A DNA stretch of 64,000 nucleotides. Source: Chryseobacterium sp. (GTDB lineage: Bacteria > Bacteroidota > Bacteroidia > Flavobacteriales > Weeksellaceae). Positions 7,423-15,697 of this stretch are shown piece after piece (position 1 is the first letter of the stretch; each line of letters starts with the position of its first letter). Position numbers and translations under genes: made by a program. The DNA lies in NCBI GenBank assembly GCA_027492795.1, contig JAPUEB010000037.1, positions 62,001 to 126,000 on the forward strand, given 5' to 3'. Under the pieces are notes generated by a model. That model searched no databases and was not told the DNA's origin. It saw nothing but the letters and a program-made list of their open reading frames with translations.

Positions 7423-10068
7423 TTACGATGTTTTTAATTTCTCCTCTAAGATAGCGATTTTTTCCATCGTATCGCGCTGTTTCTTTTGTTCTGTCGCTAC
7501 AATTTCAGGTTTTGCGTTAGCTACAAATTTCTCGTTGGATAATTTTTTATCTACAGAAATCAGGAAGCCTTTTAAATATTTCAGTTCTTCTTCGGTTTTC
7601 GCTTTTTCTTCGGCTAAATCGAGGTTTTCGCTTAATGGAATGGCGCATTCTGTTGCTCTAACTAAAAAAGTAAAACTTGGTTTATCCGTTTTTTGACCAA
7701 AATGAATTTCTGAAATATTTGCCAATTTTTTGATAACCGCTTCATTTTCAAAACCTGCAGCGTTGGTATAAACTTCAACTGCTTCTCTATGCGAAATTCC
7801 TTTGGATTGGCGGTAATTTCTTACTCCGGAGATGACTTCTTTTGCAAAATCAAAGACTTCTAATTTTTTGGAATCAAATGCGTCTTCTTTTTTCTGTTGA
7901 GAAATCATCAATGCGTTTTCAGGCGTTCTTTCCGCTATATTTTGCCATAATTCTTCTGTTAGGAATGGCATAAATGGATGCAGCAACTTCATCAATTCTT
8001 CAAAATAGGCAATCGTATTATCATAAACTTCCTGCGAAATTCCTTCGCCAAAATTAGGTTTAATTGCTTCCAAATACCACGAACAGAAATCGTCCCAGAT
8101 CAATTTGTAAATCAAATGCAACGCATCCGAAATTCTGAATTTTGAAAACTGGTCGTTGATTTCTATAATGGTTTTATTTAATTGATTTCCAAACCATTCT
8201 ATCGTTTGTAAATCAGCTTCGTTTGCTGGTTTATCTTCTTTTTTCCAACCTTGAATCAATCGGAATGCATTCCAAATTTTTGTAGCGAAATTTCTTCCTT
8301 GAAGCATTAAATCTTCATCAAAAAGAAGGTCGTTTCCGGCTGCGGAACTCAATAAAATTCCTACACGAACGCCGTCTGCTCCGTATTTATCTATCAATTC
8401 AATCGGATCTGGAGAATTTCCTAACGATTTTGACATTTTTCGACGCTGTTTATCACGAACAATTCCCGTGAAATAAACATTTTTGAATGGAACTTCTTTT
8501 CGGTATTCCAAACCTGCCATAATCATTCTCGCGACCCAAAAGAAAATAATATCGGGACCCGTAACCAAATCTGAGGTTGGATAATAGTATTTTATGTCTT
8601 CATTTTCAGGATCTAGCATTCCATCAAAAACGGAAATTGGCCATAACCACGAGGAGAACCAAGTGTCGAGAGCGTCTTCGTCTTGTTTTAAGTCCGAAGT
8701 CTGAAGTCCGAAGTCCGAAGTTTTTTGCTTCGCTAATTCTAAGGCTTCTTCAATGGTTTCGGCAACTACGAAATCGTTTTCGCCTTCGCCGTAATAATAG
8801 GCAGGAATTTGTTGTCCCCACCAAAGTTGGCGCGAAATATTCCAATCGCGGATGTTTTCCATCCAATGTTTGTAGGTATTTTTGAATTTTTCGGGGTGAA
8901 ATTTCACCTCATCATTCATCACCACATCCAAAGCAGGTTTTCCTAATTCCGACATTTTCAAAAACCACTGAACAGAAATTTTTGGTTCAATTACGGCTCC
9001 TGTTCTTTCAGAAGTTCCCACTTTATTCACATAATCTTCGGCTTTTAGCAAAAGATTTTTTTCTTCTAATTCTTTAGCAATCAATTTTCTAACTTCAAAA
9101 CGATTTTTTCCGTTGTAATGAAGTCCGTGTTCGTTCAAATTAGCGTCATCATCCAAAGAATCGATTATTGAAAGATTGTGACGCTGTCCTATTTCATAAT
9201 CATTCGTGTCGTGAGCCGGCGTAATTTTCAAAGCTCCAGTTCCAAATTCAACATCAACATAATCGTCCTCAATAATCGGAATTACGCGGTTTGCAATCGG
9301 AACGATGACATTTTTTCCTTTTAAATGCGAATATCTTTCGTCATTAGGATTAATACAAACGGCGGTATCGCCAAAAATGGTTTCAGGACGCGTTGTTGCA
9401 ACGGATAGAAATTCCTCCCCCGTCCCCTCCAAAGGAGGGGTGTTTGCATCGTCAACAATATAGTATTTAAGATAATAAAGTTTTCCGTTTTGCTCTTTGA
9501 AAATAACTTCTTCATCGGAAATATTGGTTTTGGCTTCCGGATCCCAATTTACCATTCTATAACCTCTGTAAATCAGTCCTTTGTTGTATAGATCAACAAA
9601 AGATTTAATGACTTGTTGAGACAATTTCGGCTCCATAGTGAAACGCGTTCTGTCCCAATCGCAAGAACAACCGAGTTTTTTTAATTGTTCTAAAATGGTT
9701 CCGCCGTATTTATCGGTCCATTTCCAAGCGTGTTTTAGAAATTCTTCGCGGGAAATATCAGATTTGTTGATGCCTTCTTCTTTCAGTTTTGCCACTACTT
9801 TTGCTTCCGTCGCAATAGACGCGTGATCCGTTCCCGGAACCCAAAGCGCATTGAAACCCTGCATTCTCGCTCTGCGAACCAAAACATCTTGAATCGTGTT
9901 GTTCAGCATATGTCCCATATGAAGAATTCCCGTAACATTTGGCGGCGGAATTACAATCGTATAAGGCGGTCTATCATCGGGAGTGGAGTGAAAATATTTG
10001 TTGTCCAACCAGTATTTGTACCATTTGGTTTCGGTTTCCTGTGGATTATACTTTTCTGAAATCTGCAT
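7423..10068 (-). CDS. valS: Valyl-tRNA synthetase
   Basis: This 881-residue class I enzyme charges tRNA-Val. It has the HIGH-like motif at 50-53 in GILHMGHML after PPPNVT, the editing-domain segment VATTRPETIFGDTAV, the second signature RRKMSKSLGNSPDP near residue 540, and a C-terminal coiled coil (EEKAKTEEELKYLKGFL) that grips the tRNA. The start is the ATG at 10068; the longer reading adds a non-conserved leader. A TATTTTTG -7 element lies at 10097-10104. Two segments look repeat-derived: residues about 208-219 (TPPLEGTGEE, from a CTCCAAAGGAG palindrome) and about 449-459 (TSDFGLQTSD, from AAGTCCG repeats). Both keep the frame. Confidence 0.98.
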   Translation of the reverse strand: MQISEKYNPQETETKWYKYWLDNKYFHSTPDDRPPYTIVIPPPNVTGILHMGHMLNNTIQDVLVRRARMQGFNALWVPGTDHASIATEAKVVAKLKEEGINKSDISREEFLKHAWKWTDKYGGTILEQLKKLGCSCDWDRTRFTMEPKLSQQVIKSFVDLYNKGLIYRGYRMVNWDPEAKTNISDEEVIFKEQNGKLYYLKYYIVDDANTPPLEGTGEEFLSVATTRPETIFGDTAVCINPNDERYSHLKGKNVIVPIANRVIPIIEDDYVDVEFGTGALKITPAHDTNDYEIGQRHNLSIIDSLDDDANLNEHGLHYNGKNRFEVRKLIAKELEEKNLLLKAEDYVNKVGTSERTGAVIEPKISVQWFLKMSELGKPALDVVMNDEVKFHPEKFKNTYKHWMENIRDWNISRQLWWGQQIPAYYYGEGENDFVVAETIEEALELAKQKTSDFGLQTSDLKQDEDALDTWFSSWLWPISVFDGMLDPENEDIKYYYPTSDLVTGPDIIFFWVARMIMAGLEYRKEVPFKNVYFTGIVRDKQRRKMSKSLGNSPDPIELIDKYGADGVRVGILLSSAAGNDLLFDEDLMLQGRNFATKIWNAFRLIQGWKKEDKPANEADLQTIEWFGNQLNKTIIEINDQFSKFRISDALHLIYKLIWDDFCSWYLEAIKPNFGEGISQEVYDNTIAYFEELMKLLHPFMPFLTEELWQNIAERTPENALMISQQKKEDAFDSKKLEVFDFAKEVISGVRNYRQSKGISHREAVEVYTNAAGFENEAVIKKLANISEIHFGQKTDKPSFTFLVRATECAIPLSENLDLAEEKAKTEEELKYLKGFLISVDKKLSNEKFVANAKPEIVATEQKKQRDTMEKIAILEEKLKTS
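8690..8720. repeat. AAGTCCG tandem repeat inside valS
   Basis: Four and a half units of AAGTCCG/AAGTCTG lie in frame inside valS. The same family occurs at 47701-47724 inside the ABC-F gene and in diverged form at 24005-24030 between genes. Confidence 0.85.
9411..9445. repeat. C-rich palindromic repeat inside valS
   Basis: The block centred on CCCCTCCAAAGGAGGGG matches intergenic palindromes of this window, such as the one at 22483-22512. It is read in frame in the editing domain region as TPPLEGTGEE. Confidence 0.75.
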
Positions 10069-10195
10069 AAAATCTGTCTTTTTGGCTTTATATTTGCAAA
10101 AATATAGCAATTAAAAAAAATTAAGGCATTATTTAAAAATATTTTTAACTTTGCTTATAGTTTTAAATCAAATTTTTATAAAACAAATTTACATT

Positions 10196-10765
10196 ATGAA
10201 AAAATTATTTGCAGGTTTCGCACTTTTAGGAACCATTGTTTTTGCATCAGCACAAACTATTAATTTTGATACAACAACTCTTGATTATGGCACTATAAAG
10301 CCTGGAGCAGACGGAAACAGAGTTTTTAACATAAAGAATACAGGTGATAAACCTCTTATTATTTCCAATGTAAAGCCAGGATGTGGGTGTACAACACCTG
10401 AATACAGTAAAGATCCAATAATGCCTGGAAAAAGCGGAGTTATAAAAGTTCACTATAATACGGCTACTCCTGGAAGTTTCTTAAAAACTATTGAAGTTTT
10501 TACCAACGATCCTGTAAACAGCAGATCGGTAATCAACATCAAAGGTAATGTAGATCCAAATGCTGTTGAAAAAGTTTTGACTCCCGCTGAAAAAAAAAAG
10601 TTGGAAATCGAGCAAAAAAGGGAAGAAATAGTTAAAACCGAAAAAAACCTTGAAGCTGCTACAACAGCAAAAAATAAAGACGAAGCTAAAAGCTTGAAAA
10701 AAGATTTGAAAAAGATGAAGAAAGATTTAAAATCTTTTGAAAAAGAGCTAAAAACTTTATCTTAA
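10196..10765 (+). CDS. Secreted DUF1573 protein with charged coiled-coil tail
   Basis: The protein is 189 residues from the ATG at 10196. A signal peptide (1-19, ending SAQ) is followed by a DUF1573 immunoglobulin-like domain (about 21-115) with the conserved FDTTTLDYGTI start, FNIKNTGDKPLII, and the Cys pair in KPGCGCTTPEY. A lysine/glutamate-rich coiled coil fills residues 125-189, which is unusual in character but common in flavobacterial members. DUF1573 proteins are periplasmic or surface beta-sandwich proteins with no established activity. A TAACTTTG -7 element lies at 10146-10153, 43 bp before the start, and a strong terminator follows the stop, so it is a single-gene transcript. Confidence 0.9.
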   Translation: MKKLFAGFALLGTIVFASAQTINFDTTTLDYGTIKPGADGNRVFNIKNTGDKPLIISNVKPGCGCTTPEYSKDPIMPGKSGVIKVHYNTATPGSFLKTIEVFTNDPVNSRSVINIKGNVDPNAVEKVLTPAEKKKLEIEQKREEIVKTEKNLEAATTAKNKDEAKSLKKDLKKMKKDLKSFEKELKTLS

Positions 10766-10786
10766 ATTTTTATAGAAAAAAAATTC

Positions 10787-10822
10787 AACGTTTCACCAAA
10801 AAGTGAAACGTTTTTTTTATTT
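10787..10822 (+). terminator. Rho-independent terminator after DUF1573 gene
   Basis: A perfect 10-bp stem AACGTTTCAC/GTGAAACGTT with a 6-nt loop is followed by a run of eight T. Confidence 0.92.
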
Positions 10823-10842
10823 TTAATGAAAATACTTTGAAC

Positions 10843-11712
10843 ATGGACAATAACTTTTCTGACGACTTTCTGGCGAAAGGAACTATTAGATTAAAAGACT
10901 TCAGTACTGGATATGAAGGGAAACTGAGCAAAGAAGACGGAAAAAAATTACTGGAAGATGAAAAAAAGAAACTTTACGAGCTGCAAGAAAAATTGTATGC
11001 AGACGGAAGCAAATCTTTGTTGATTGTTTTGCAAGCGATGGACGCAGCTGGAAAAGACTCTTTAATAGAACACGTTTTTGGCGGTGTAAATCCGCAAGGT
11101 TGTGAAGTTACCAGCTTTAAAGCGCCAAGTTCAAAAGAATATGCTCACGATTTTTTGTGGCGGCATTACATTGCACTTCCGGAAAAGGGAAAAATCGGGA
11201 TTTTCAACCGTTCTCATTATGAAAGCGTTTTGGTCTGCAAGGTTCATCCCGAATACAATTTAAGTGAGAAAGTTTGGAAATCTGCTGATGAATTTGATGA
11301 GAAATTCTGGGAAAACCGCTACGAAAGCATCAGAAATTTTGAAAAACATTTGGCAGAAAACGGGACTAAAATCGTGAAAATTTTCCTAAATGTTTCCAAA
11401 GATGAACAAAAACAACGCTTCCTAGACCGCATCAACGAGCCGGAAAAAAACTGGAAATTTTCTTTGGGAGATTTGCCGGAACGCGCTCTTTGGGACAAAT
11501 ATCAGGAAGCGTATGAAGCAGCCATTAACGAAACCAGCAAGGACCACGCTCCTTGGTTTGTAATTCCTGCAGATCAAAAATGGTTTGCGAGAGTTGCTGC
11601 TATACAGATTATTATTGATGCTTTAGAAGAAATGGATTTGCAATACCCGAAACTTTCTGCTGAAGATTTGAAAGGACTGGAAGAAGCGAAAAAAGGTTTG
11701 GAAAGTGAGTAG
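10843..11712 (+). CDS. ppk2: Polyphosphate kinase 2 family phosphotransferase
   Basis: The 289-residue, single-domain protein belongs to PPK2, which moves phosphate between polyphosphate and nucleotides. It shows a P-loop-like AMDAAGKDSLIEHVF, the VNPQGCEVTSFKAPSS segment, WRHYIALPEKGKIGIFNRSHYE with the Walker B region, and a lid segment around FLDRINEPEKNWKFS. The VNPQGC/FKAPS wording is that of the polyphosphate:nucleotide phosphotransferase subgroup (PPK2-related family 1, which includes class III enzymes acting on AMP and ADP). Which nucleotide it prefers cannot be read from sequence. The start is the ATG at 10843; a TTG at 10837 is less likely. No ppk1 or ppx gene is adjacent. Confidence 0.93.
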   Translation: MDNNFSDDFLAKGTIRLKDFSTGYEGKLSKEDGKKLLEDEKKKLYELQEKLYADGSKSLLIVLQAMDAAGKDSLIEHVFGGVNPQGCEVTSFKAPSSKEYAHDFLWRHYIALPEKGKIGIFNRSHYESVLVCKVHPEYNLSEKVWKSADEFDEKFWENRYESIRNFEKHLAENGTKIVKIFLNVSKDEQKQRFLDRINEPEKNWKFSLGDLPERALWDKYQEAYEAAINETSKDHAPWFVIPADQKWFARVAAIQIIIDALEEMDLQYPKLSAEDLKGLEEAKKGLESE

Positions 11713-11719
11713 TTGAAGT

Positions 11720-11870
11720 TGATATTGGTTGTAATTGGTGCAAGTTGCAGAGATGCAGGTTGCAATTGGTGCATTAGGTGCAATTGGTACAGGTTGCAAC
11801 TGATGCAGAAATCTGAATATGTTTTGCAACAAAAATCAAACAATTCAAACCAAATCAAACAATTTCAAAC
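11720..11870. repeat. TGCA-rich repeat block upstream (3' side) of rnpB
   Basis: A run of short degenerate units such as GGTGCAA, GGTTGCAA and ATGCAG, then CAAACAATT/CAAACCAAATC units. The same vocabulary is found at 12290-12545 and 24060-24135. There is no coding potential. Confidence 0.75.
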
Positions 11871-11920
11871 TTGAAACCTGGAACCTGAAACTTGGAACTC
11901 TAAACTCGAAACTTAAAAAC

Positions 11921-12255
11921 CCACCGGAAAACCTATAAGCCGGATTCTGTTTTCCGCCGAAACGGAACGCCTGTTATTTATCTGCGTTGTGCATTGCTGC
12001 AAAACTTGAGCTGGTTACCCCTCGGTTTTTGGAGCGAGCCACTCCTATTTTTCATTTCTGAAAAAAATCCGATATACTTACCATTGCACCGCATAGAGTT
12101 TACCTGATTTCACTATAAATTAATATACATTCTTTCTGTTGCACTGGTCCTGATCTTTCGACCGACGGATGTTATCCGCTATGCTGCTCTACGGTGTCCG
12201 GACTTTCCTACCTCCGAAAAAAAAATCGGAAATCAACAAGCCGGTTTTCCTGTGG
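11921..12255 (-). ncRNA. rnpB: RNase P RNA (class A)
   Basis: The minus strand carries the RNase P RNA signatures. Near the 5' end are GGAAAGTCCGGAC and AGAGCAGCATAGCGG; the core has GACCAGTGCAACAGA; the 3' side has GAGGGGTAACCAGC-like sequence and ACAGAATCCGGCTTATAGG. The ends pair as helix P1: CCACAGGAAAACC at 12243-12255 with GGTTTTCCGGTGG at 11921-11933, with one mismatch, which sets the boundaries to within a few bases. The RNA is the catalytic subunit that trims the 5' leader of pre-tRNA. The predicted length of about 335 nt is normal for class A. It is flanked on both sides by TGCA-rich repeat blocks. Confidence 0.95.
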
Positions 12256-12289
12256 AGGGCAAAGATAAGGAATTTTGGGTGGTAGTAGG

Positions 12290-12545
12290 GTTTGAATTTG
12301 TTTGATTTGGTTTGAAATTGTTGCAAAGGTGCAAGTTTCACGGTGCAGTTGGTGCATTTGACGCAAGTGAAAACGGTTTTACACAAAATCTGTTTTTACA
12401 GAATTTTTCTTGAAGTTGTTTGATTTGGTTTGAATTTGTTTGAAATCGTTTGATTTATTCAACACTCTGCACCAATTGCATCAATTGCACCCTTGCATCA
12501 ACTGCAACTTGCACCTTTGCAACAATTGCACCGTGAAACCTGCAC
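12290..12545. repeat. TGCA-rich repeat block with 20-bp inverted repeat
   Basis: This fills most of the 338-bp gap between rnpB and the sigma factor gene. TTGTTGCAAAGGTGCAAGTT at 12318-12337 and its exact inverse at 12506-12525 are the arms. Between and around them are GTTTGATTTGGTTTG units and many TGCACC/TGCAAC words. No gene is visible. Confidence 0.85.
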
Positions 12546-12593
12546 CAAAACCAACACATTTTCTTATCTTCGTGCGGAAAAAATTGAGAAAAA

Positions 12594-13088
12594 GTGTCTT
12601 CTAAGGAAAATGTATTTTCGCAACTCATTAAGGATAATCAGGGTTTGATTATTAAGGTTTCGCGGCTTTACACGAATACTTTGGAAGATGAACAAGACCT
12701 TTTTCAGGAGATTGTGTTACAATTGTGGCGAAGCTACGACACATTTAAAGGCGACAGCAAAATTTCGACTTGGATGTATCGGGTTGCGCTGAATACGGCA
12801 ATTACGCTCTTCAGAAAAAAGACAAAATCTCTGCAAACCGACGAATTGCAAGATTATCACCATAAAGATTTTGTGGAAGATAATGAGGAAAAACAGCAGC
12901 AAATTTCACTGCTTTATAAGGTGATAAAGATGCTGCCGAAAGTGGAACGTGCGATTGTAATGATGTATCTGGACGATTTGCCCTATCGTGATATCGCCGA
13001 AAACCTCGGGATTTCTGAGGTAAATGCGCGTGTGAAAATGAACCGACTGAAAAAAACGCTTAAAGAACTGATGGAAAAACATGCCTGA
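12594..13088 (+). CDS. ECF-type RNA polymerase sigma factor
   Basis: The 164-residue protein has sigma-70 region 2 (about 10-75) with DEQDLFQEIVLQLWRSYDTF and the STWMYRVALNTA promoter-melting segment, and region 4 (about 108-160) with LPKVERAIVMMYLDDLPYRDIAENLGIS and a helix-turn-helix ending VKMNRLKKTLKEL. There is no region 1 or 3, so it is group 4 (ECF). The start is a GTG at 12594, because a stop lies 9 bp upstream in frame and no ATG is near the N-terminus. Its end overlaps the start of the next gene by 8 bp, which is the usual arrangement of an ECF factor with its membrane regulator. Confidence 0.93.
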   Translation: MSSKENVFSQLIKDNQGLIIKVSRLYTNTLEDEQDLFQEIVLQLWRSYDTFKGDSKISTWMYRVALNTAITLFRKKTKSLQTDELQDYHHKDFVEDNEEKQQQISLLYKVIKMLPKVERAIVMMYLDDLPYRDIAENLGISEVNARVKMNRLKKTLKELMEKHA

Positions 13089-13770
13089 TTTTAATATAGA
13101 CGATTTCAAAAAAACGTGGCAGGAACAGGAAGTTCAGCCAAAGTACGGCAATTCTGAGATTTTGGATATGTTGAACCGCAAGTCGCGCAACTATGTGAAG
13201 TATATTCTGTGGATTAGTGTAGCGGAATTTCTACTGTTTTTTGCCATTACGATTTATTACATTCTAAATGGTGATGACGGCAGCAGTTTTGTGCGTATTA
13301 TGGAAAGAATGGGCGTACAAAAAACGACGGATGTGGAGAAAAATTTTGAACACCTGTATTTTGGGCTGAAAATGTTGAGCTTACTGGTAACTGCATTTTT
13401 TGTAGTGCTGTTTTACCAAAATTACCGAAAAATAAATGTGGAAGCCAATTTGAAGAAATTCATACTGCAAATTATCCGATTTAGAAAAACGGTGAATGCA
13501 TTTATTTTTACCAATATTTTCCTGTTAGTGGCTTTCATGGGTGTTTTGACGGTTTTTGTTTTCCGAACAATGTCTTCGCAGAATATTCAATTGGATCATC
13601 CTAATTTGATTGGTTTTGTAACCGGAATTATCGTTACGCTGTTGTTAAGTATCGCTCTGATTTGGCTTTATTACAGGGTTGTTTATGGAATTATTGTGGG
13701 AAGATTGAGCAAGAATTTGAAACAGCTTCAGGAGATTGAGGAGGAGGAGTTGGAGAGTGGGAGTTTTTGA
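13081..13770 (+). CDS. Four-helix membrane protein paired with ECF sigma factor (candidate anti-sigma)
   Basis: The 229-residue protein has a 35-residue cytoplasmic start (DFKKTWQEQE), then hydrophobic helices at about 41-62, 95-112, 138-160 and 178-205, and an acidic tail. It overlaps the sigma gene by 8 bp, so the two are translationally coupled. By position it may hold the sigma factor at the membrane, but it has neither a zinc-binding anti-sigma motif nor a FecR-like domain, so the role is inferred from context. No known family was recognised. Confidence 0.8.
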   Translation: MPDFNIDDFKKTWQEQEVQPKYGNSEILDMLNRKSRNYVKYILWISVAEFLLFFAITIYYILNGDDGSSFVRIMERMGVQKTTDVEKNFEHLYFGLKMLSLLVTAFFVVLFYQNYRKINVEANLKKFILQIIRFRKTVNAFIFTNIFLLVAFMGVLTVFVFRTMSSQNIQLDHPNLIGFVTGIIVTLLLSIALIWLYYRVVYGIIVGRLSKNLKQLQEIEEEELESGSF

Positions 13771-14012
13771 GTGGTTGAATGGTTTAGTGGTTTAGTATTT
13801 GAGTAGTTTAGTGTTTGAGCAATTTTAAAATACTATTTTTTCACTTTTTCTTTAATTACCCTAATCCTCCAGCGACAATTCGCAAGAGGTTAACAATGTG
13901 TCTCGCTCCGCGCGAAACAACTGAGTGTTAAATTTTCTCTGAAAAAGAAGGAGTTTTTGAAAAATTGAAAATTTTCAAACTTTAAGAGATTTTCCCAGAA
14001 TAAACTAAAAAA

Positions 14013-14212
14013 ATTGACCATTAACAGCAAAGCGAATTGACTATTCACTTTTACAAAATAGCAAATTCACCATTGACAAGCGAAGCGAATTCACTATTCA
14101 CCTTTTACAAAATAGCAAATTCACCATTGACAAGCAAAGCGAATTGACTATTCACTTTTACAAAGTAGCAAATTCACAATTGACAAGCGAAGCGAATTCA
14201 CTATTCACCTCC
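14013..14212. repeat. Tandem repeat array of about 54 bp, 3.7 copies
   Basis: Units begin with ATTGAC at 14013, 14072, 14126 and 14179 and contain AGCGAATT(G/C)ACTATTCAC and ACAAAATAGCAAATTCAC. Units 2 and 4 share GCGAAGCGAATTCAC, while 1 and 3 share GCAAAGCGAATTGAC, so the array looks like a duplicated dimer. It ends right at the rpoN stop codon. The rest of the 443-bp gap (13771-14012) is low-complexity DNA with no gene. Confidence 0.88.
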
Positions 14213-14213
14213 C

Positions 14214-15692
14214 TTAAAGTTCCTTTCTCAAACGTGCAACAGGAATATTGAGCTGTTCACGATATTTTGCGATGGTTCTTCTGGCGATATTGTAGCCTTT
14301 TTCTTTTAAAATTCCTACCAAAGCGTCGTCTGTGTAAGGTTTGCGCTTATTTTCTTTGTCGATGGCTTCCTGCAAATGCTGTTTGATTTCTTTTGTGGAA
14401 ACTTCCTCGCCATCATCGTTCGTTAAAGAATCTGAAAATAAATCTTTTAGGTAAACAATTCCGTTTGGCGTATCCGCATATTTGCTTTTTACAACACGGG
14501 AAATCGTGGAAATATCGAAACCGGTAATATCTGCAACATCCTTCAAAATCATTGGTTTCAGAGATTTATCGTCACCGGTGATGAAATATTCTTTTTGAAG
14601 TTTTACAATTGCTGTGATGGTTTGTAAAAGTGTGTTTTGACGCTGATTTATGGCATCAATATACCATTTTGCAGCATCTAATTTTTGTTTGATGAACAGT
14701 GCAGCCTGTTTGTGTTCTGCAGAAGTTTTATCGTGAGAATACGTTGTTAAAATATCTTTATACTCTTCCGAAACACGCAATGTTGGAGCGTTTTTGCTGT
14801 TTAATAAAGGAATTACGTCCGGTTGTCCACCTTTCTTATTTTCATTTACTTGAATGACGAAGTCGGGAATAATTTCCTGATTGATGGTGATGGTTTGCGT
14901 ATCGAAATTCCCTCCTACTTTCGGAGAAAGATGTGAAATTTCGTCCAAAGCGTCTTTCAAATCGTCTTCATCCACATCGTATTTCTGCATTATTTTGTTG
15001 TAATGCTTGTTGGTAAGCGCATCAAACTGATGTCTCAAAATATTGGCTGCCAAAGAAACGGCTTTATCGGCAGTTACTTTTTTCTCAATCTGGAGCAACA
15101 AACATTCTTGCAAATTCCTCGCACCAACTCCGGATGGATCCAGTTTCTGAACATAATTTTCAAGAATATCCTCTACTTTTTCTTTGGTGGTGTAAATTCC
15201 TTGAGAAAAAGCCAAATCATCAACGATAGATTTTGTTTCTCTACGAAGATATCCGTCTGTATCGAGGTTTCCGATGATGTATTCTGCAATTTTTAAATCT
15301 TCTTCATCAATATTAATGAGATTGATTTGCTCCAAAAGATAATCATACAAAGACTGTCCTTCCGTTAAAAGCGATTGATTATCAAACTCTTCATCATCAG
15401 CAGAATAGTTGCTGGAAGCTGTTTTGTAGCTTGGTTCGTCATCAAAAATATATTCATTTACATCGAAATCGGTGTCGATGCTTTCGCTTCCTTCATCTTC
15501 ATAATCGTTGCCCAAATCCTCGTAATCATCCTCTTTTTTATCTTCAGCTCTTTCCAAAGCAGGATTTTCCTCCAACTCGCGTTCCAGTTCTTCCTCAAAT
15601 TCAAGCGTGTGAAGCTGTATCAACTTCATTAGTTGAATTTGTTGCGGAGCCAATTTCTGGCCGAGTTTCATTTGGAGGTGTTGTTTCAGCAT
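14214..15692 (-). CDS. rpoN: RNA polymerase sigma-54 factor
   Basis: The 492-residue protein begins with the activator-interacting region I (LKLGQKLAPQQIQLMKLIQLH, here with MKLGQKL), followed by a long acidic region II (about 35-115), a core-binding domain with LDPSGVGARNLQECLLLQ, and a C-terminal DNA-binding part that includes DISTISRVVKSKYADTPNG and the RpoN box ARRTIAKYREQL near residue 475. It needs AAA+ activators and binds GG/GC promoters. The gene lies 5 bp downstream of an ORF6N-domain gene, and probably shares its transcript. The tandem repeat array touches its 3' end. Confidence 0.97.
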   Translation of the reverse strand: MLKQHLQMKLGQKLAPQQIQLMKLIQLHTLEFEEELERELEENPALERAEDKKEDDYEDLGNDYEDEGSESIDTDFDVNEYIFDDEPSYKTASSNYSADDEEFDNQSLLTEGQSLYDYLLEQINLINIDEEDLKIAEYIIGNLDTDGYLRRETKSIVDDLAFSQGIYTTKEKVEDILENYVQKLDPSGVGARNLQECLLLQIEKKVTADKAVSLAANILRHQFDALTNKHYNKIMQKYDVDEDDLKDALDEISHLSPKVGGNFDTQTITINQEIIPDFVIQVNENKKGGQPDVIPLLNSKNAPTLRVSEEYKDILTTYSHDKTSAEHKQAALFIKQKLDAAKWYIDAINQRQNTLLQTITAIVKLQKEYFITGDDKSLKPMILKDVADITGFDISTISRVVKSKYADTPNGIVYLKDLFSDSLTNDDGEEVSTKEIKQHLQEAIDKENKRKPYTDDALVGILKEKGYNIARRTIAKYREQLNIPVARLRKEL

Positions 15693-15697
15693 AATTA

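Noticed and set aside
7268-7696. Open frame of 142 codons on the plus strand
   Set aside because: It starts in C-rich repeat element 1 and continues antisense to the end of valS. No conserved pattern is visible.
11574-11858. Leftward frames near the end of the PPK2 gene
   Set aside because: Their sequence comes from TGCA-rich repeats and from antisense to ppk2.
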